Positions 1 through 10,872 of a DNA stretch of 64,000 nt are shown in pieces. Under the pieces are notes generated by a model. That model had not been told where the DNA came from. It did not search any database and worked only from the letters and a program-made list of their open reading frames with translations. The stretch comes from Hexactinellida sp. DTS-2022. Its lineage: Eukaryota; Porifera; Hexactinellida. The translations under genes were made by a program, and so were the position numbers. The first letter of the stretch is position 1, and the number at the start of each line of letters is the position of its first letter. The stretch is from positions 1,984,001-2,048,000 of the forward strand of contig JAPNXP010000007.1 of NCBI GenBank assembly GCA_028753945.1, read 5' to 3'.

Positions 1-1414
1 TATTGTCATCCAATAATTCATTTCCACCTGAATGTTCCTCGTTTTCCTTAGCAAGTGGGTATGTATCCCAATCCGAATAATTCCCAACTTGTTGAGGTAC
101 ATACTTGCATTTATTCAGATGCACTACTTTACTGATTCCACTTTCATTAGTCCCCGTTTCAAATTTGGAAGAGCCAATGGAAAGCAATGCATAGAACGGG
201 AAGGACAGCTGCAATGACAAATGATGCAGGCTGGTTATAGCAACGATGGTATATTACATAATATTTGCATTTACCATGATATTTAATGGGAAATCGAAGA
301 TATCCAAGATGGCATACATATTGATCCTATCAACAGTGGACAACCAGTTTGTCAATCAGTTATCTAAGAATACTTTAATTGGCATTTGTAACACAACGGC
401 TATTGATATTACTTAGCGAGTAAATATGCATAGAATACCCTAATTATATGTTATTTCTGATTTTGTAATATCATGAGTAATTGTTCACAGAAGTCAGGAG
501 CAGAAAAGAGTAAATAACATAGTATGAAGGTTAAACATTCAAAAAAGGTGAGCGAACCCTATTTGATGCTGGGTTGAATAGAAAAATAGAATCAATGGAT
601 GAATTGACTTAGTCACAAACTAGCAGTGTCACATAACTTACTACTTTTCCAACATAGCATTATCAACTGATAACAATGCAGAACTCATTTTAGAGGGTCG
701 GTATATGCATAATCATACTAATGGAGTTGAACGAGGGGTCACTCAATTGGTAGGCACACAATTTAGAATGGAATGTTGGCACATTCCTAACACATTTCTG
801 ATGCATTCCAGCGTTGCTAGGAAAAATTCTTCAAAATATAGTAATGTGATATATCAAAGTCTGGAAATTCACGCCGAGTACAAATATGGTGTTAATAAGT
901 TGATTAGATTTAAGAATCCGTACCCTGAAGACCGCCGAAGGGCTATAACTTTTGAAATTTCCACTTTTATCAAAAGTTTTTTGTTGAGTTGTTTAAAATT
1001 TTTGTCAGACTATCATATGTCTGAATATTGAAACGTTGTAAATACAATAAATAGTTATTTTAACGTGGGCAACACCTTTGGAGTTATAAAACCGCGTTTT
1101 AATATTAAAAGCTGCTATACTAAAACAGTCATAAGTCTGGAAATAATGATCGGATCGATGAAAACTCAAGTCCCCACGATAGATACCATCCTTCCGCAGT
1201 GTCTGTAAAATATTGTAAAATTTGAACATTTCCAACTTTGGTCGATTCAAATGCGGAACCAGCGTCAAAGAATGATAAAAAATCGGTATTTTCCCTTTGA
1301 GGGGTAATATACTGGAGGTTCGAACATATTGACATTAAATATTATGTGTCTATTTGTAAGCCAGAGAAACAGACAAAACTGCAATAATATTAATTAATTG
1401 GCGAAGCTAAGTGT
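1..1414. other. No recognisable gene
   Basis: AT-rich sequence with short ORFs on both strands, the longest about 100 codons (705-1031). None shows a domain I recognise, a consistent codon pattern or a repeated partner elsewhere in the window. Treated as non-coding or degraded TE sequence. Confidence 0.5.
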
Positions 1415-1421
1415 GGTAAAT

Positions 1422-2199
1422 CATAGACTCCTTCCTAATAAGGACTGGATCGTCGCGATCTCGGGGTTTAAACTTGAGTCTAGAGGCTCCAATTTTAAAA
1501 TTGAAAAAAGCAATAGGTTTCCGGTTTCCAAATGTGATTTTTGGCATATAGGGGTAACTTTTGGCACCCGACAACAAGTTGAGGTTTCAACTCAAAATTT
1601 CTCACTCCTCGACAAGTTAAAACGTCATTGTCACATTTCGAGAACTGAAAATTCACTTAATTGCACATCTCTAAGAGGTAAAAATCTCAAAATTTAATAG
1701 AACATGGACATTAATGATGCGGACACGTTGGTCACACCAGATTGCTAATATACTAACTAATTATCGCATGATGACGTAATCACTAAATTTCACATTGTTA
1801 AATTTGACTATTTAGGCCTATTTACGCTTTATAATCAATATTAGGAGTATATAAACCATACACCAACCGCGAAGCGGTTGGTGTGTTGTTAGGTTCTGCC
1901 GCGAAGCGAACTAGCAAAGCGAAACGCTAGTATCTATATAAATTGATGCTACAGTATGTCTTATATAGACTAGGGCGCCTCGCTTGCTAGGTCGCTTCGC
2001 GTCAGAACCTAACCACACACCAACCGCTTCGCGGTTGGTGTATGGTTTATACACTTCTAACATTGTGAAATGTGATTCAAGAATCACATTTGGAAACCGG
2101 AAACCTAATGCTATTTTAAATTTTAAATTTGGAGCCTCTCAGACTCAAGTTAAAACCACGAGTTCGCGACGTTCCAATCCTTATCTCTAGGAGTCTATG
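1422..2199. mobile_element. Palindromic MITE with CATAG ends, copy 1
   Basis: A foldback element whose arms are near-perfect reverse complements. It starts CATAGACTCCTT and ends AAGGAGTCTATG-like (here AGGAGTCTATG). It is flanked by a degraded 8-bp duplication: GGTAAAT on the left (1415-1421) and GGTAAAAT on the right (2200-2207). The centre holds nested small hairpins, such as ACCAACCGC-GAA-GCGGTTGGT near 1863-1885, and repeated CGAAGCG/CGCTTCG words. Further copies lie at 4186-4710 (right arm only) and 56500-62126 (complete, with insertions). No coding capacity. The 8-bp TSD and CATAG termini match P elements A and B in this window, so it is probably a P-type non-autonomous element; hAT is the alternative. 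Confidence 0.75.
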
Positions 2200-2570
2200 G
2201 GTAAAATACAAATAACGAATCACAAGTAACCCAAATATTCTAAACGCCATATTAGTGCTGGTCGGACTTTCCCGGGGCAATGCCGTACTAAAAAAGTTAT
2301 TGTCGACTAATATCGGCAGATTGTATTCAAATTACAGCACATCGGAAATTTAAATTGGTTTTAATGGGGGTCATATGTAAAAAAATACAAATAGTGCATC
2401 TCTTGAGAACCCAAAGTATTCGGATAGCTAAAATAGTGCTAGAAGCACTTTACCGAAGTAATGTCAGAGCTAAAAGATTTATTCTCTTTAAATGTCGTTT
2501 GACTGAATTTACATTACAGCATTACGGGGATTACTACGTATATTGAGCGGGACAAATGTACTAAAATACA
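2200..2570. repeat. Two diverged ~180-bp tandem units
   Basis: Two consecutive units both begin AAAATACAAATA and share short blocks: AACCCAAA-TATTC near the start, a TAGTGCT word, and TTACAGCA near the end. A third unit start at about 2561 runs into the GATA microsatellite. Arrays next to a microsatellite resemble some non-autonomous elements, but the family is not identified. Confidence 0.4.
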
Positions 2571-2571
2571 A

Positions 2572-2572
<1 letters not shown>

Positions 2573-2622
<50 letters not shown>

Positions 2623-2628
2623 GATAGA
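2573..2628. repeat. (GATA)n microsatellite
   Basis: About 14 tandem GATA units with a single AATA interruption. Simple sequence repeat; no function inferred. Confidence 0.95.
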
Positions 2629-3307
2629 CTTAAATATTTGAGGATATCCTATTGACTAAAAGTGATCTACCATAGGGTCCTCCAGATAAAATTACAACAT
2701 AGATACAGAGATTGAACAAATAAACAAAACAAAAAACACAAACAAGTTTGACAAATAGATACAAAAAATAAAGATTATTTCAGGTATTGAGAGCAATTGA
2801 ACATTGTGAAATAACAGAACATGCGTACTTGACATTAACATCTGATATTGAGCGCGCGCACCATTTCTAAAGAACAATTAGACTACTGGTATGTATTTAC
2901 TATCTGCCGCTCCTCCCAAAACCGTACATGCATAGTCCAATTGTGAAGCAATAAAAGCATAAAAATATGTAAGCCTAGCAGATAGTGGTATAATCTGGTC
3001 GTTGAAATACCAAAATGGGGGTCATTCCTGGAAAATTTCATACATAGCGTTTTTTAGTATCACTAGAAGCGCAATTTTTCATAGAATAATATGTCCAAAT
3101 CAGTTTAGGGGAAAAAAATTATGCGGGTGGCAGTGTCGGCCTTTTCATAGTAATCGACAACATTTCGGTAACTAACTTGCTCAAATTAATTACGTCACAT
3201 AAAATCAGCGTTCGAGTATCGAGACTTTTTTAATTCTTCTACTAAAACAGATCTTACTATTTATCGGGTTGAAATACAATCAGGTGTAGCTACAGTTATG
3301 GAGTGAT
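2629..3307. other. No recognisable gene
   Basis: AT-rich stretch between the microsatellite and the P-type transposase fragment. It may include untranslated 5' sequence of that element. I see no TIR or conserved ORF. Confidence 0.45.
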
Positions 3308-4187
3308 AATATCAGTTCTGATTTACATGTGAAGCTTAGTTTTGAAGGATTCCCTATTCCTCTTCCAGATTATATATCGAATTCTAAAGGTTCTAAAATT
3401 CGTAACTTGGATATGTTAACAAATTTACCCATCTATTGTCGAAACATCACTCACAATTATGATATTGAACCTCTTAAAGATCTGTTGCGACTCGTATACT
3501 ATTGCCCGAAAGGAAAGTGTAAATACTCTGCCAGTACTCTTCGATTTGCCCTTCAATTCGCAATACTACAAATGCAGCTTATAATCTATTACGTCAATAC
3601 ATGCCGCTACCTAGCCAGAGATTATTACGTTATTTAAAATCCGACTCCATTGATAGTATAAAAGCTTTATCTAAATTTCGTGAAGATGGTTTTTTTGGAA
3701 ATGATGTCGTAATTCTTCTTGATGAGATGCATCTACAGCAACAAGTACAATTTGACGGACAAACTATTATTGGTTGTAATGAAGATCTCCAAATGTACAA
3801 GAGCATACTTTATTTTATGGCGATGTCTCTCACTAATATTATCCCCATTATCATTAAAGCAATTCCATTATTCACTATATCATCCAAAATTGTAAGTAAT
3901 GGTATCCTTAATTGTCTGGAAAATTTAACCTATGAAAAGTTTCATCCTCGAAATGTTATTTCTGATAATCACCGAACCAATATTTCTTCGTTCAACTATT
4001 TGTGAATACTTATCCAGTTCCTGAAAAGAAATACTGTATGATCAATCCAAATAATTCTCTAATTGTTTACTTGCTTTTTGATACAGTTCACCTAATCAAA
4101 AACGTTCGGAATAATCTTATTGGTGCTCGGTTCTTTCAATTTCCACAGCTGCAATTAAAACTTCAAGAATGTCTCTTACTAGCACTC
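3308..4187 (+). pseudogene. P-element/THAP9-like transposase fragment (locus D)
   Basis: Three overlapping reading frames give consecutive pieces of a P-superfamily transposase (cut-and-paste DNA transposase, nuclear). Readable blocks: PLPSQRLLRYL (3602 on), a first catalytic-type aspartate in ILLDEM (about 3714), the EDLQMYKSI block, a second acidic motif VISDNHRTN (about 3957), and LLFDTVHLIKNVRNN (about 4071), which is diagnostic of the GTP-binding/insertion region of P and THAP9 proteins. At least two frameshifts (about 3580 and 4003) break it. The N-terminal THAP finger and the C-terminal third are absent. The 3' side is cut at about 4187 by the half MITE. This is a different subfamily from P elements A/B and C downstream. 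Confidence 0.8.
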
Positions 4188-4710
4188 TTACTAGCGCGCT
4201 TCGCTTGCTAGGTCGCTTCGCGGCAGAACCCATCACACACCAAACGCTTCGCGGTTGGTGTATGGTTTATACACTTCTAACATAGATTATAAAGCGTAAA
4301 TAGGCCTAAATAGTCAAATTTAAAATGTGAAATTTTAGTGATTACGTCATCATGTGATAATGAGTAAGCATATTGGCAATCTGGTGTGACCAAAGTGTCC
4401 GCATCATTAATGTGCATGTTCCATTAAATTTTCAGATTTTTATCTCTTAGAGTGCGCGAATTATGTGCGATTAAGTGACTTTTCAGGGTTCTCGAAATGT
4501 GACAATGACGTCATAACTTGTCGAGGTGTGAGAAATTTTGAGTGAAAACCTCAAATTGTTGACGGGTGCCAAAAGTTACCCCTATATGCCAAAAATCACA
4601 TTTGGAGACCGGAAATTTAATGCTTTATCAATTTTTATAATTCGAGTCTCTCAGACTCAAGTTAAAACCCGAGATCGCGACGTTCAAGTCCTTTACTTAA
4701 GGAGTCTATG
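4186..4710. mobile_element. Half copy of palindromic CATAG MITE
   Basis: Right arm only of the family seen at 1422-2199. It begins in the CGCTTCG-rich centre and ends at AAGGAGTCTATG. The left arm is missing, so it was probably inserted into transposase D and then truncated by a deletion that also removed the 3' part of that gene. Confidence 0.75.
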
Positions 4711-4735
4711 GTATAAATACAAATTATTGCCCTTC

Positions 4736-4757
4736 AAATACTTTTGGCCGGTTAGTG
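4736..4757. repeat. Tc1/mariner-like terminal remnant
   Basis: The sequence ending TTTTGGCCGGTTAGTG before TA closely matches the right end of the mariner-like MITE at 38671-39203 (TTTGGCCGGTCAGTG before TA). No matching left end is found nearby, so this is an isolated terminus. Confidence 0.5.
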
Positions 4758-4920
4758 TATATGTTACAGTCAAAACTTTTAATCAGTTATTATGTATAAT
4801 ACCTGAAAATTTCAGGCATTATGTATAATGCCTGATTGAATCAGTTATTATACATAATACCTGAAAATTTCAGGTATTATACATAATAACTGATTATACG
4901 TTTTAACTGTAACATATATA
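4758..4920. mobile_element. Short palindromic element
   Basis: Almost the whole segment folds on itself. The outer arm TATATGTTACAGT pairs with ACTGTAACATATA, and two internal copies of the 15-bp palindrome CCTGAAAATTTCAGG lie inside. No ORF. Likely a hairpin MITE; superfamily undetermined (TA-rich ends). Confidence 0.7.
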
Positions 4921-5115
4921 CGTTGTCCTCGTTCTTTTTGGACATCTTTTTCGGAAATATTTCAATGATTTAGTTGAAATTGATGTTGTATTCAATTAAT
5001 GTTTTTTTCCAATGCTATTTACAGTATAATGCATCTAATATACAATGTAATAGAGTTGATAAATATTTAATAGCCAATCAATAAGTTGATAGTGCAATAT
5101 GTATCAGAAAAATAG

Positions 5116-5186
5116 GCAGATCAGGGATTCGAACCCATGATCAACTGATTGTTGGCCATATATGCTAACCCCTGAGATATATGTGC
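5116..5186 (-). pseudogene. tRNA-like relic (tRNA pseudogene or SINE head)
   Basis: On the minus strand the 71-nt segment has a good A-box-like word (TCTCAGGGGTTAG) and a perfect B box (GGTTCGAATCC) at tRNA-like spacing. A T-rich tract follows just downstream. Five of seven acceptor-stem positions can pair. The D stem and the T-stem base do not pair, and no proper anticodon loop with U33 is visible, so a working tRNA is unlikely. Confidence 0.5.
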
Positions 5187-5444
5187 TTAATAATGTTAGT
5201 TTATATAAGTAGAGCATTTAAGTGGGTGACGGACAGTACGGTACGTAGACAATTCGGTACGTGGACATAAGAGTATTTTAACAAATCATGATTACTTTTT
5301 TATTTAATAAATCTGGCTGAATTATAAAGTGATATAACATTGATCAATATAAAGAGAGTAATCTACGATTTTTTATGGTCGTAATAAAATAATTTGTTGA
5401 ACCTCAAAGAACTCCTCATGCATCATTCAGTCTAATTCTTTGGG

Positions 5445-6839
5445 CTACCCCGCGTAGAAATTCATACGTAACCTATGAAAATATCCAAAGATTAGACCTT
5501 TAAGCCCTTCTTCATTGGCTTTATCCTTTCGTCGTTTGGTAGCCTTTTCCCCAGCGATAAATTTTGCTTGTCTAACCTCAACAAGTCCTTGCTCCTGTTT
5601 CAGTGCATTTATAAAACGCCATATGTTTGGATGACAACATCCAATAGTTGCATTGTATGAGCGATGCCATGCTTCCACGGCATTAGTAGTTCTCGGTATA
5701 CCTTGAGGGTGGTGGTTCCACATCACAATTGGAAATATCGGTTCTTGATAGAAACCGCCGGGTAGTCTGCGCACGATGTAGGTACGTTCGAAATATAAAA
5801 TTAGTCCTTGGCTGCAGGAATTGGCAGTTGTTCAACAACAGTATCGAAATAGTCATTGACGTCCAAAGGTGGGACAAAGGCAAGTTCTGGTAAGTACCGA
5901 ATTCTTAGAGCAAGGTCTTCATTTGTGATATTATACTCTCCTTGCAACCCTCCTGCTTGTACCTTTCGCCAAATATTTTGAGTAAGGTGAAAAAACAGCT
6001 TTCGACATTAGCGTTTGGCCAGAAATGCTGGAATCTGTTGATTTCTGCCTTCTCAAAATCCATTAACATATGAGTGGGTTGAGCATTCGGACAAAGAATT
6101 TGGATCTGTAGCCACATTCTCACATAGATTGCTTCCGTCTTATTAGGGAGCAAGACAAATAGACTCGGTAGCAAGTGTCCATCTTCCAAGGGATTTGGTC
6201 CACCACGAAGAGAATGTATTGCATAAACCTGTGAAAAGAGTGGTGGAGCTGTTTTAAATGTTCCGTCCGCTAAACAAAATTGAGAAGCCACTAACATTTC
6301 AGTGTTCCTATGAGTACCGAAAATTAGAATACGTTGCGTTTCTGGGCCAGAGTCAAACAGAAGAAATAAATCTCCTTTGTTTGTTCGGTGGTACTCATTA
6401 GGGATATGAAGATCTTCGAGGGTCGCAGGTTGGGGACGAAAATTGGTAGTTGATTGTCGCTGACGGCGTACCGTTCGTTTGAGACTCTCTAACTTAAGTA
6501 CTTAGCTGCTGCACCTTCGGTAAGTACCATTACTCCTTGACCGATAGTATGATGGGTTGTATCTTGGGTTTCTTGTGCCTTCCTTTTTAACCCTGCCTTT
6601 GTTTCCAAACAGCTAATTAATTGCACATCTGGTCCATGAAAGTGTTCATTACTACGCTTCACGATAGTCATTCCTTTAGTGTGTAATCTAGCTTTACAGT
6701 CTCCTTTTTTTTCGCACTGCCAGTGAGTTTTTTCCCCATAAATCTTCTGCTTATCGTAAATATATCCTCCTTCAGCTAGCTTTTGTCCTCCACGGCTGGA
6801 CTTAATGAGTTTAAACTGATGAGACGCATCGTTTTCCAT
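5445..6839 (-). pseudogene. FLYWCH/MULE transposase (MULE3)
   Basis: Cut-and-paste transposase of the animal MULE type, broken by frameshifts. The first frame (6839-6489) starts MENDASHQF and holds a FLYWCH zinc finger with a CEKKGDCKARLH block and H-x-H (EHFHG). The next frame (from about 6488 through 5905) carries the MULE domain: LADGTFKTAP (first catalytic Asp, about 6270) and LMDFEKAE (second Asp, about 6060). The last frame (5774-5445) carries NAVEAWHRSYN (catalytic Glu region). Unlike MULE1 and MULE2 there is no RING finger after the transposase; the C-terminus is basic and ends FYAG. At least two frameshifts separate the frames. The family match is firm. Confidence 0.85.
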
Positions 6840-7479
6840 GGAGAAAGTTTCAATAAGTGTTAATAAATGTACGTTTGTATGTGTTGTAGCAATTAGCTAC
6901 CAGTATGAATACTTTTCTGCAAAAAGTAATTAAATAGTTTATTTACAATTCACAGCATTCATGTTATTCTTGGCCAGAAGAAATCGAACAAAGAAGGGAT
7001 GTGTCAAGTACAAATAAATCTTAGAAATAAGTTAATCCACAGCCTACTCTATATAAGGCCTACCATCAAATGTACCATGGACGAAGTCGTGTACGATGAG
7101 ATTAATTGTAGAAATTAATCTGTTATAATAAATAATTCTAGTAAATTAATAGATTTTCCCTATTGAGTCTTTATTGCTACTTGACAACAATGATAAGAAT
7201 ATACATAAATAAAAATGTGGGCTCAAATAACAATAACAATAACAATAATAATAATAGAAGAGTAGCCTTCTGGTGTATTTCATTAATGTGAGAACTTCTT
7301 CAGTTTTCACTTTTCTATTCCTTTAGATGCAACAGCGGAGTTATAATTATTAACCTTGTTAGCTAGTAAAAGTTGGCGCAAGTGAAAATAAGATTTTTTA
7401 GGATAGTCAAAATAGAGACACCACAGGAAATGCAACTCAATTTAGCAATCGCATCAGTCTTTTCTAAGAATATCAAGGT

Positions 7480-9490
7480 TATTTCACAATAGTTCTTCTG
7501 GATGATCCTTCCCTCAATATCGCCAACAAGTTTTCTTTGCTTTCAATTGCAATTAACGTCATCCATAAAGTTACTATAGATTCGAGGATAAACTCAGTTG
7601 GATACTTTAAGCCACAAAGATCAATGCAAACATGACATGGCTGAGTTATTAAAATATATTTATGTACTGCATACCAGCAATAAAAGCAAATGAGTGAAAG
7701 TCTGTAAACTACATTCAATGGAAGTTAGATCATCAATTTCATCCCAGACTAGCTGGACATCGATTGCATCGCCATTATTCGTATCAAAGGATGAGTAAGA
7801 ATCAATAAATGTCTGAATTGAAAATAAGCCACAATCTTGTTGTGAAGCAAAAATCTTTAATGTGTTAGATAACTTGAGGCGCATTCCGTTTCAAGGATTT
7901 GTAGATACGAGATATGATAGTTTGAACCTGACATCATACGATATAGGCCAAAGTGATGTTCCAATGGATCTGTCTGTAAAAGGGATGTCAAAAGATAGTT
8001 AAATCCACAAAATCCAGTTATGGGTTAGTTATCTGAGGCGATACAGTACATGCATGTTTAAAACTGGTAAACGTTTGTTAACTTATCTTTCCTACATTTC
8101 CTGGCAAGGCCAGCCAAGTCTCTAACCAAATAACAACACAAGCTAAGAATGAAAATCGTTCTCTCTGGTATGTTAGAGGTCTTGAGATATCATCATTCCA
8201 ACGTTTACCTTTAAGTGGGGAATTTATGTTGAAAAGTTTCCAAATTTGAAGAATCATTTAAACAAAGTCGTGTGTATTGTTTCGGTCTTCTTGGTTACGG
8301 AGTTCATTCAGTAACTTCAGAGCTGCAACAGTTAATTCGTTGAATACTTTCCAAACAAGTTTCACATTTTGTCGCTCAATAGCAGAAGGATAACAAGTTT
8401 TGATAGTCAAGCTAGGAGCTAACTTAGCTAAGGATTCTTTCTCTAAATTTTAGAGGAGACGCACATCACTAAAAGATGCAGAGTAAACTTGGACAGGATA
8501 CACACAGTATTCCAGCTTAATGTTCTGAAAGTTGGGAAAGTGAAAGGTTTTCCGAATATCTTTCTGATTCAACCAGTTGTTTCGAATACTTTTCAAAATG
8601 TGCACAAAGTCAAAAGTAACATAGAGTTTTCTTTTATTATCAGAAGGGTGTGGTACACTATCTCTAACTGTTTAGTTGGAGAAAATAACTTGAATAATTT
8701 CACGTTTAAAGGGTAATTGTCGGTAGAAATAATCTTTACTTTCAAACCGCAAGATTCGTATCCAAAATACAAGACTTAATTATAGGAAAGGTATTCAGCA
8801 GATATAGATCCGCAAGCTGTCAAACGAGAAATACAGTCGAAATCGGGTATTTTTGCCCCCCAAATGCACGACAAAAGGAGTAAAAAAAAACCAATAAGCA
8901 AAAAAACCCGATGGAAAACACATTAAGATATCACATTTTTGCACGACAAAAGGAGGCAAAAAAACTCGTGGAAAAAACCCCGAGTACGACTGTACAGAAC
9001 CATTTTTTGTGTAAACTAGAAACCATGATAGCAATTACAGCCCTTGTGGGGTATTCAGCGGATAAGTTAGGACCAAATATTTTCCCACCCTTCCCACCCC
9101 TCAGACTAAAGTTAACGAAGATCTCATACATCTGAATAATTACATTCTTCTCTTGAGAACTTAAAGAATAAGTTACCTGGCTAAGGTAAGTACAAGAGTC
9201 GTTTTCCAGCCCAAAAGACGAGTACAACTTTCTAGTGTGTGAACATGTGGAAAAGAAATGCATTCTGAACTAGCAGGAGAAACCAGATGCGTTTTTATGG
9301 CCAGAATTTGTGTAGAACATTATATCTCCTCTTCTTGTAAATACCCATATTCTCTAGTTGGTCTGTTTCATCACTATCTAATAGATTACATATGGCCTCC
9401 TCAATATGTTCTTTTGCTTTAGATATATGGTGAGGATGTTTCTTCTGAGGAGAAGAGATAAGTTTCAGAGTAATCTCTGTAAACATCGAT
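7480..9490 (-). pseudogene. P-type transposase body, copy A (decayed)
   Basis: Read right to left, this segment matches the coding blocks of copy B: a helical segment after the THAP exon (9486-9295, ending ENMGIYKKRRYNVL), then the LYSSFGLENDSCTYLSQ and VIIQMYEI blocks (9263-9100), and the C-terminal domain with TQPCHVCIDL (about 7640) and LKYPTEFILE (about 7590). Frameshifts, stops and the MITE at 8837-8990 destroy the frame. The plus-strand ORF at 8489-8716 is only the antisense of this region. Confidence 0.7.
8837..8990. mobile_element. ~155-bp MITE inside P element A
   Basis: Absent from the matching place in P element B. Its ends are inverted (GTCGAAATCGGGTATTTTT versus reverse-complemented GTCGTACTCGGGGTTTTTT) and it is bracketed by TACAG on both sides. 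It contains a repeated GCACGACAAAAGGAG word. Superfamily unknown. Confidence 0.6.
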
Positions 9491-9693
9491 TCAATTTGTC
9501 GGTATCAGTGATAGAGATAAATGAGAGAGAAATGGACTCCTCCCATATATATATAATATTATACATCCGTTCACAGATTAAAAAGAATTTATTTCATGAG
9601 AAACATCTGCACAAATATTAGTATTTTCCATCTTAGGCAAAAAAATCTCACACAATTATCTGTTTGAATCCAAACTAACCAGTCAGTTGGGAT

Positions 9694-9886
9694 CAGGGCT
9701 TTATCCAGGAGCGCGCCATACGCCTAGAGGCGTATAAATTGGGAAGAGTTTTCGTTTAGGAGCGCGAAAACTGCCGAAAGTCCCCATAGAGTAATACAAA
9801 ACTAACCTTTTAGGCGTACAAAATTCATACTATAGTGACCTTAGGACAGTTAGGAGTGTTCAATTCTAGACCTGTATAATACCCTG
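9694..9886. mobile_element. hAT-type MITE (CAGGGCTTTATCC)
   Basis: 193 bp, starting CAGGGCTTTATCCAGG and ending CCTGTATAATACCCTG, with an exact 8-bp TSD GTTGGGAT at 9686-9693 and 9887-9894. Copy B of the P element has the empty site. Internal AGGAGCGCG and GGCGTA words recall the MITEs at 12601 and 29734. It interrupts the end of the THAP exon. Confidence 0.9.
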
Positions 9887-9894
9887 GTTGGGAT

Positions 9895-10365
9895 TATTAT
9901 CAAAGCTAACTTATCTCGTATTTCTTGTATATAACCAACACGAAACTTCTCCATTTCTGTATTCTCTGATCTCAAGCTGAGATTAGTTGCTTGGTTCAAT
10001 AAATCTTCCTCTTTGGAGTAGTAAGAGAACCGAGTTTGTTTGATTCTAATTGATGGGATAGAGGAATAATAAGACGGACAACCAGGAAGGAGAGAGGGGA
10101 CAGCGCCAGGATTTAATTTGGGTCTTCCTCGCGGGACCTCATAGGATGTGCCATCTCCTCTGGGTACCGTGTGGAAATATTGAATATCTTCCTTCGGAAA
10201 ATGCTTAGCACACACATACACCATTTTGAGGTCAGAAATATCCTCACGATGAAGAGCACGTATCCAGGCATGTCGTAACTCAGGTGAACCATATGGAAGT
10301 TTAAAAACTGGGACGCGCTCTTCTGGGGTATAATTGCCCCTACAACTAGGAGAACAGTTCGGCAT
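9895..10365 (-). pseudogene. THAP zinc-finger exon of P element A
   Basis: First exon of the P-type transposase. Residues 1-90 form a THAP domain (DNA-binding C2CH zinc finger) that in P elements binds the element ends. Visible ligands: MPNC and SC at the start, then VCAKHF (C-x2-H) near residue 54; the GRPKLNPGAVPSLLPG tail follows. Compared with copy B, one codon (Ala6) is deleted, giving C-x3-C instead of C-x4-C; both spacings occur in THAP fingers. A linker of about 60 residues follows and is cut by the hAT MITE at 9886. The start ATG at 10365 matches copy B. The upstream region is split by the element at 10416-11400. Confidence 0.85.
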
Positions 10366-10499
10366 TGAGAAAAATTAAATATTTAACTATTAAAAAGAAA
10401 CAAAGTCAAATATAGCATAGTTGCATTATACGTAACGTATAACGTATATATGGTACCATTATACGATAGGTGAACGTATAATGCCATCATACGTTAGAG

Positions 10500-10642
10500 C
10501 AGTGGTTCTCAACTACTTTTCTCTCGCGACCCCAAGCGACCCCAACATGGGGTTCTTGGGGTCGCTCCCAACATGGAGCGACCCCAAGAAATATTAATGG
10601 CGACCCCACATGGGGTCGCGACCCCGCTGTTGAGAACCACTG
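10500..10642. mobile_element. hAT (Charlie-like) MITE
   Basis: 143 bp with TIRs CAGTGGTTCTCAAC / GTTGAGAACCACTG, the classical hAT-Charlie-style terminus. Exact 8-bp TSD CGTTAGAG (10492-10499, 10643-10650). The inside repeats GCGACCCCA and its complement, making a strong hairpin. Nested in the 10416-11400 element. Confidence 0.93.
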
Positions 10643-10675
10643 CGTTAGAGGATCATATGGGGAAAACGTATAATC

Positions 10676-10872
10676 ATCATACGACGTATAACGTATAACG
10701 ATTTTATACGATTTTCATCATACGTTCATTATACGTTACCATACGTTCATCATACGTTCATTATACGTTATCATACGTTCATCATACGTTCATTATACGT
10801 TATCATACGTTCATTATACGTTCATTATACGTTCATTATACGTTCATCATACGTTATCATACGTTCATCGGA
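10676..10872. repeat. Tandem TATACGTTCAT repeats
   Basis: Array of about ten units of 10-20 bp built from CATACGTTCAT and TATACGTT, inside the 10416-11400 element. Not a CRISPR: there are no unique spacers. Confidence 0.85.

Noticed and set aside
705-1031. 108-codon ORF as a gene
   Set aside because: No domain, no splice or poly(A) context and biased only by AT content.
5116-5186. Functional tRNA gene
   Set aside because: D and T stems do not pair and no valid anticodon loop is visible.
10676-10872. Regular repeats as CRISPR or promoter operators
   Set aside because: Contiguous TATACGTT tandem units without unique spacers inside a non-autonomous transposon.
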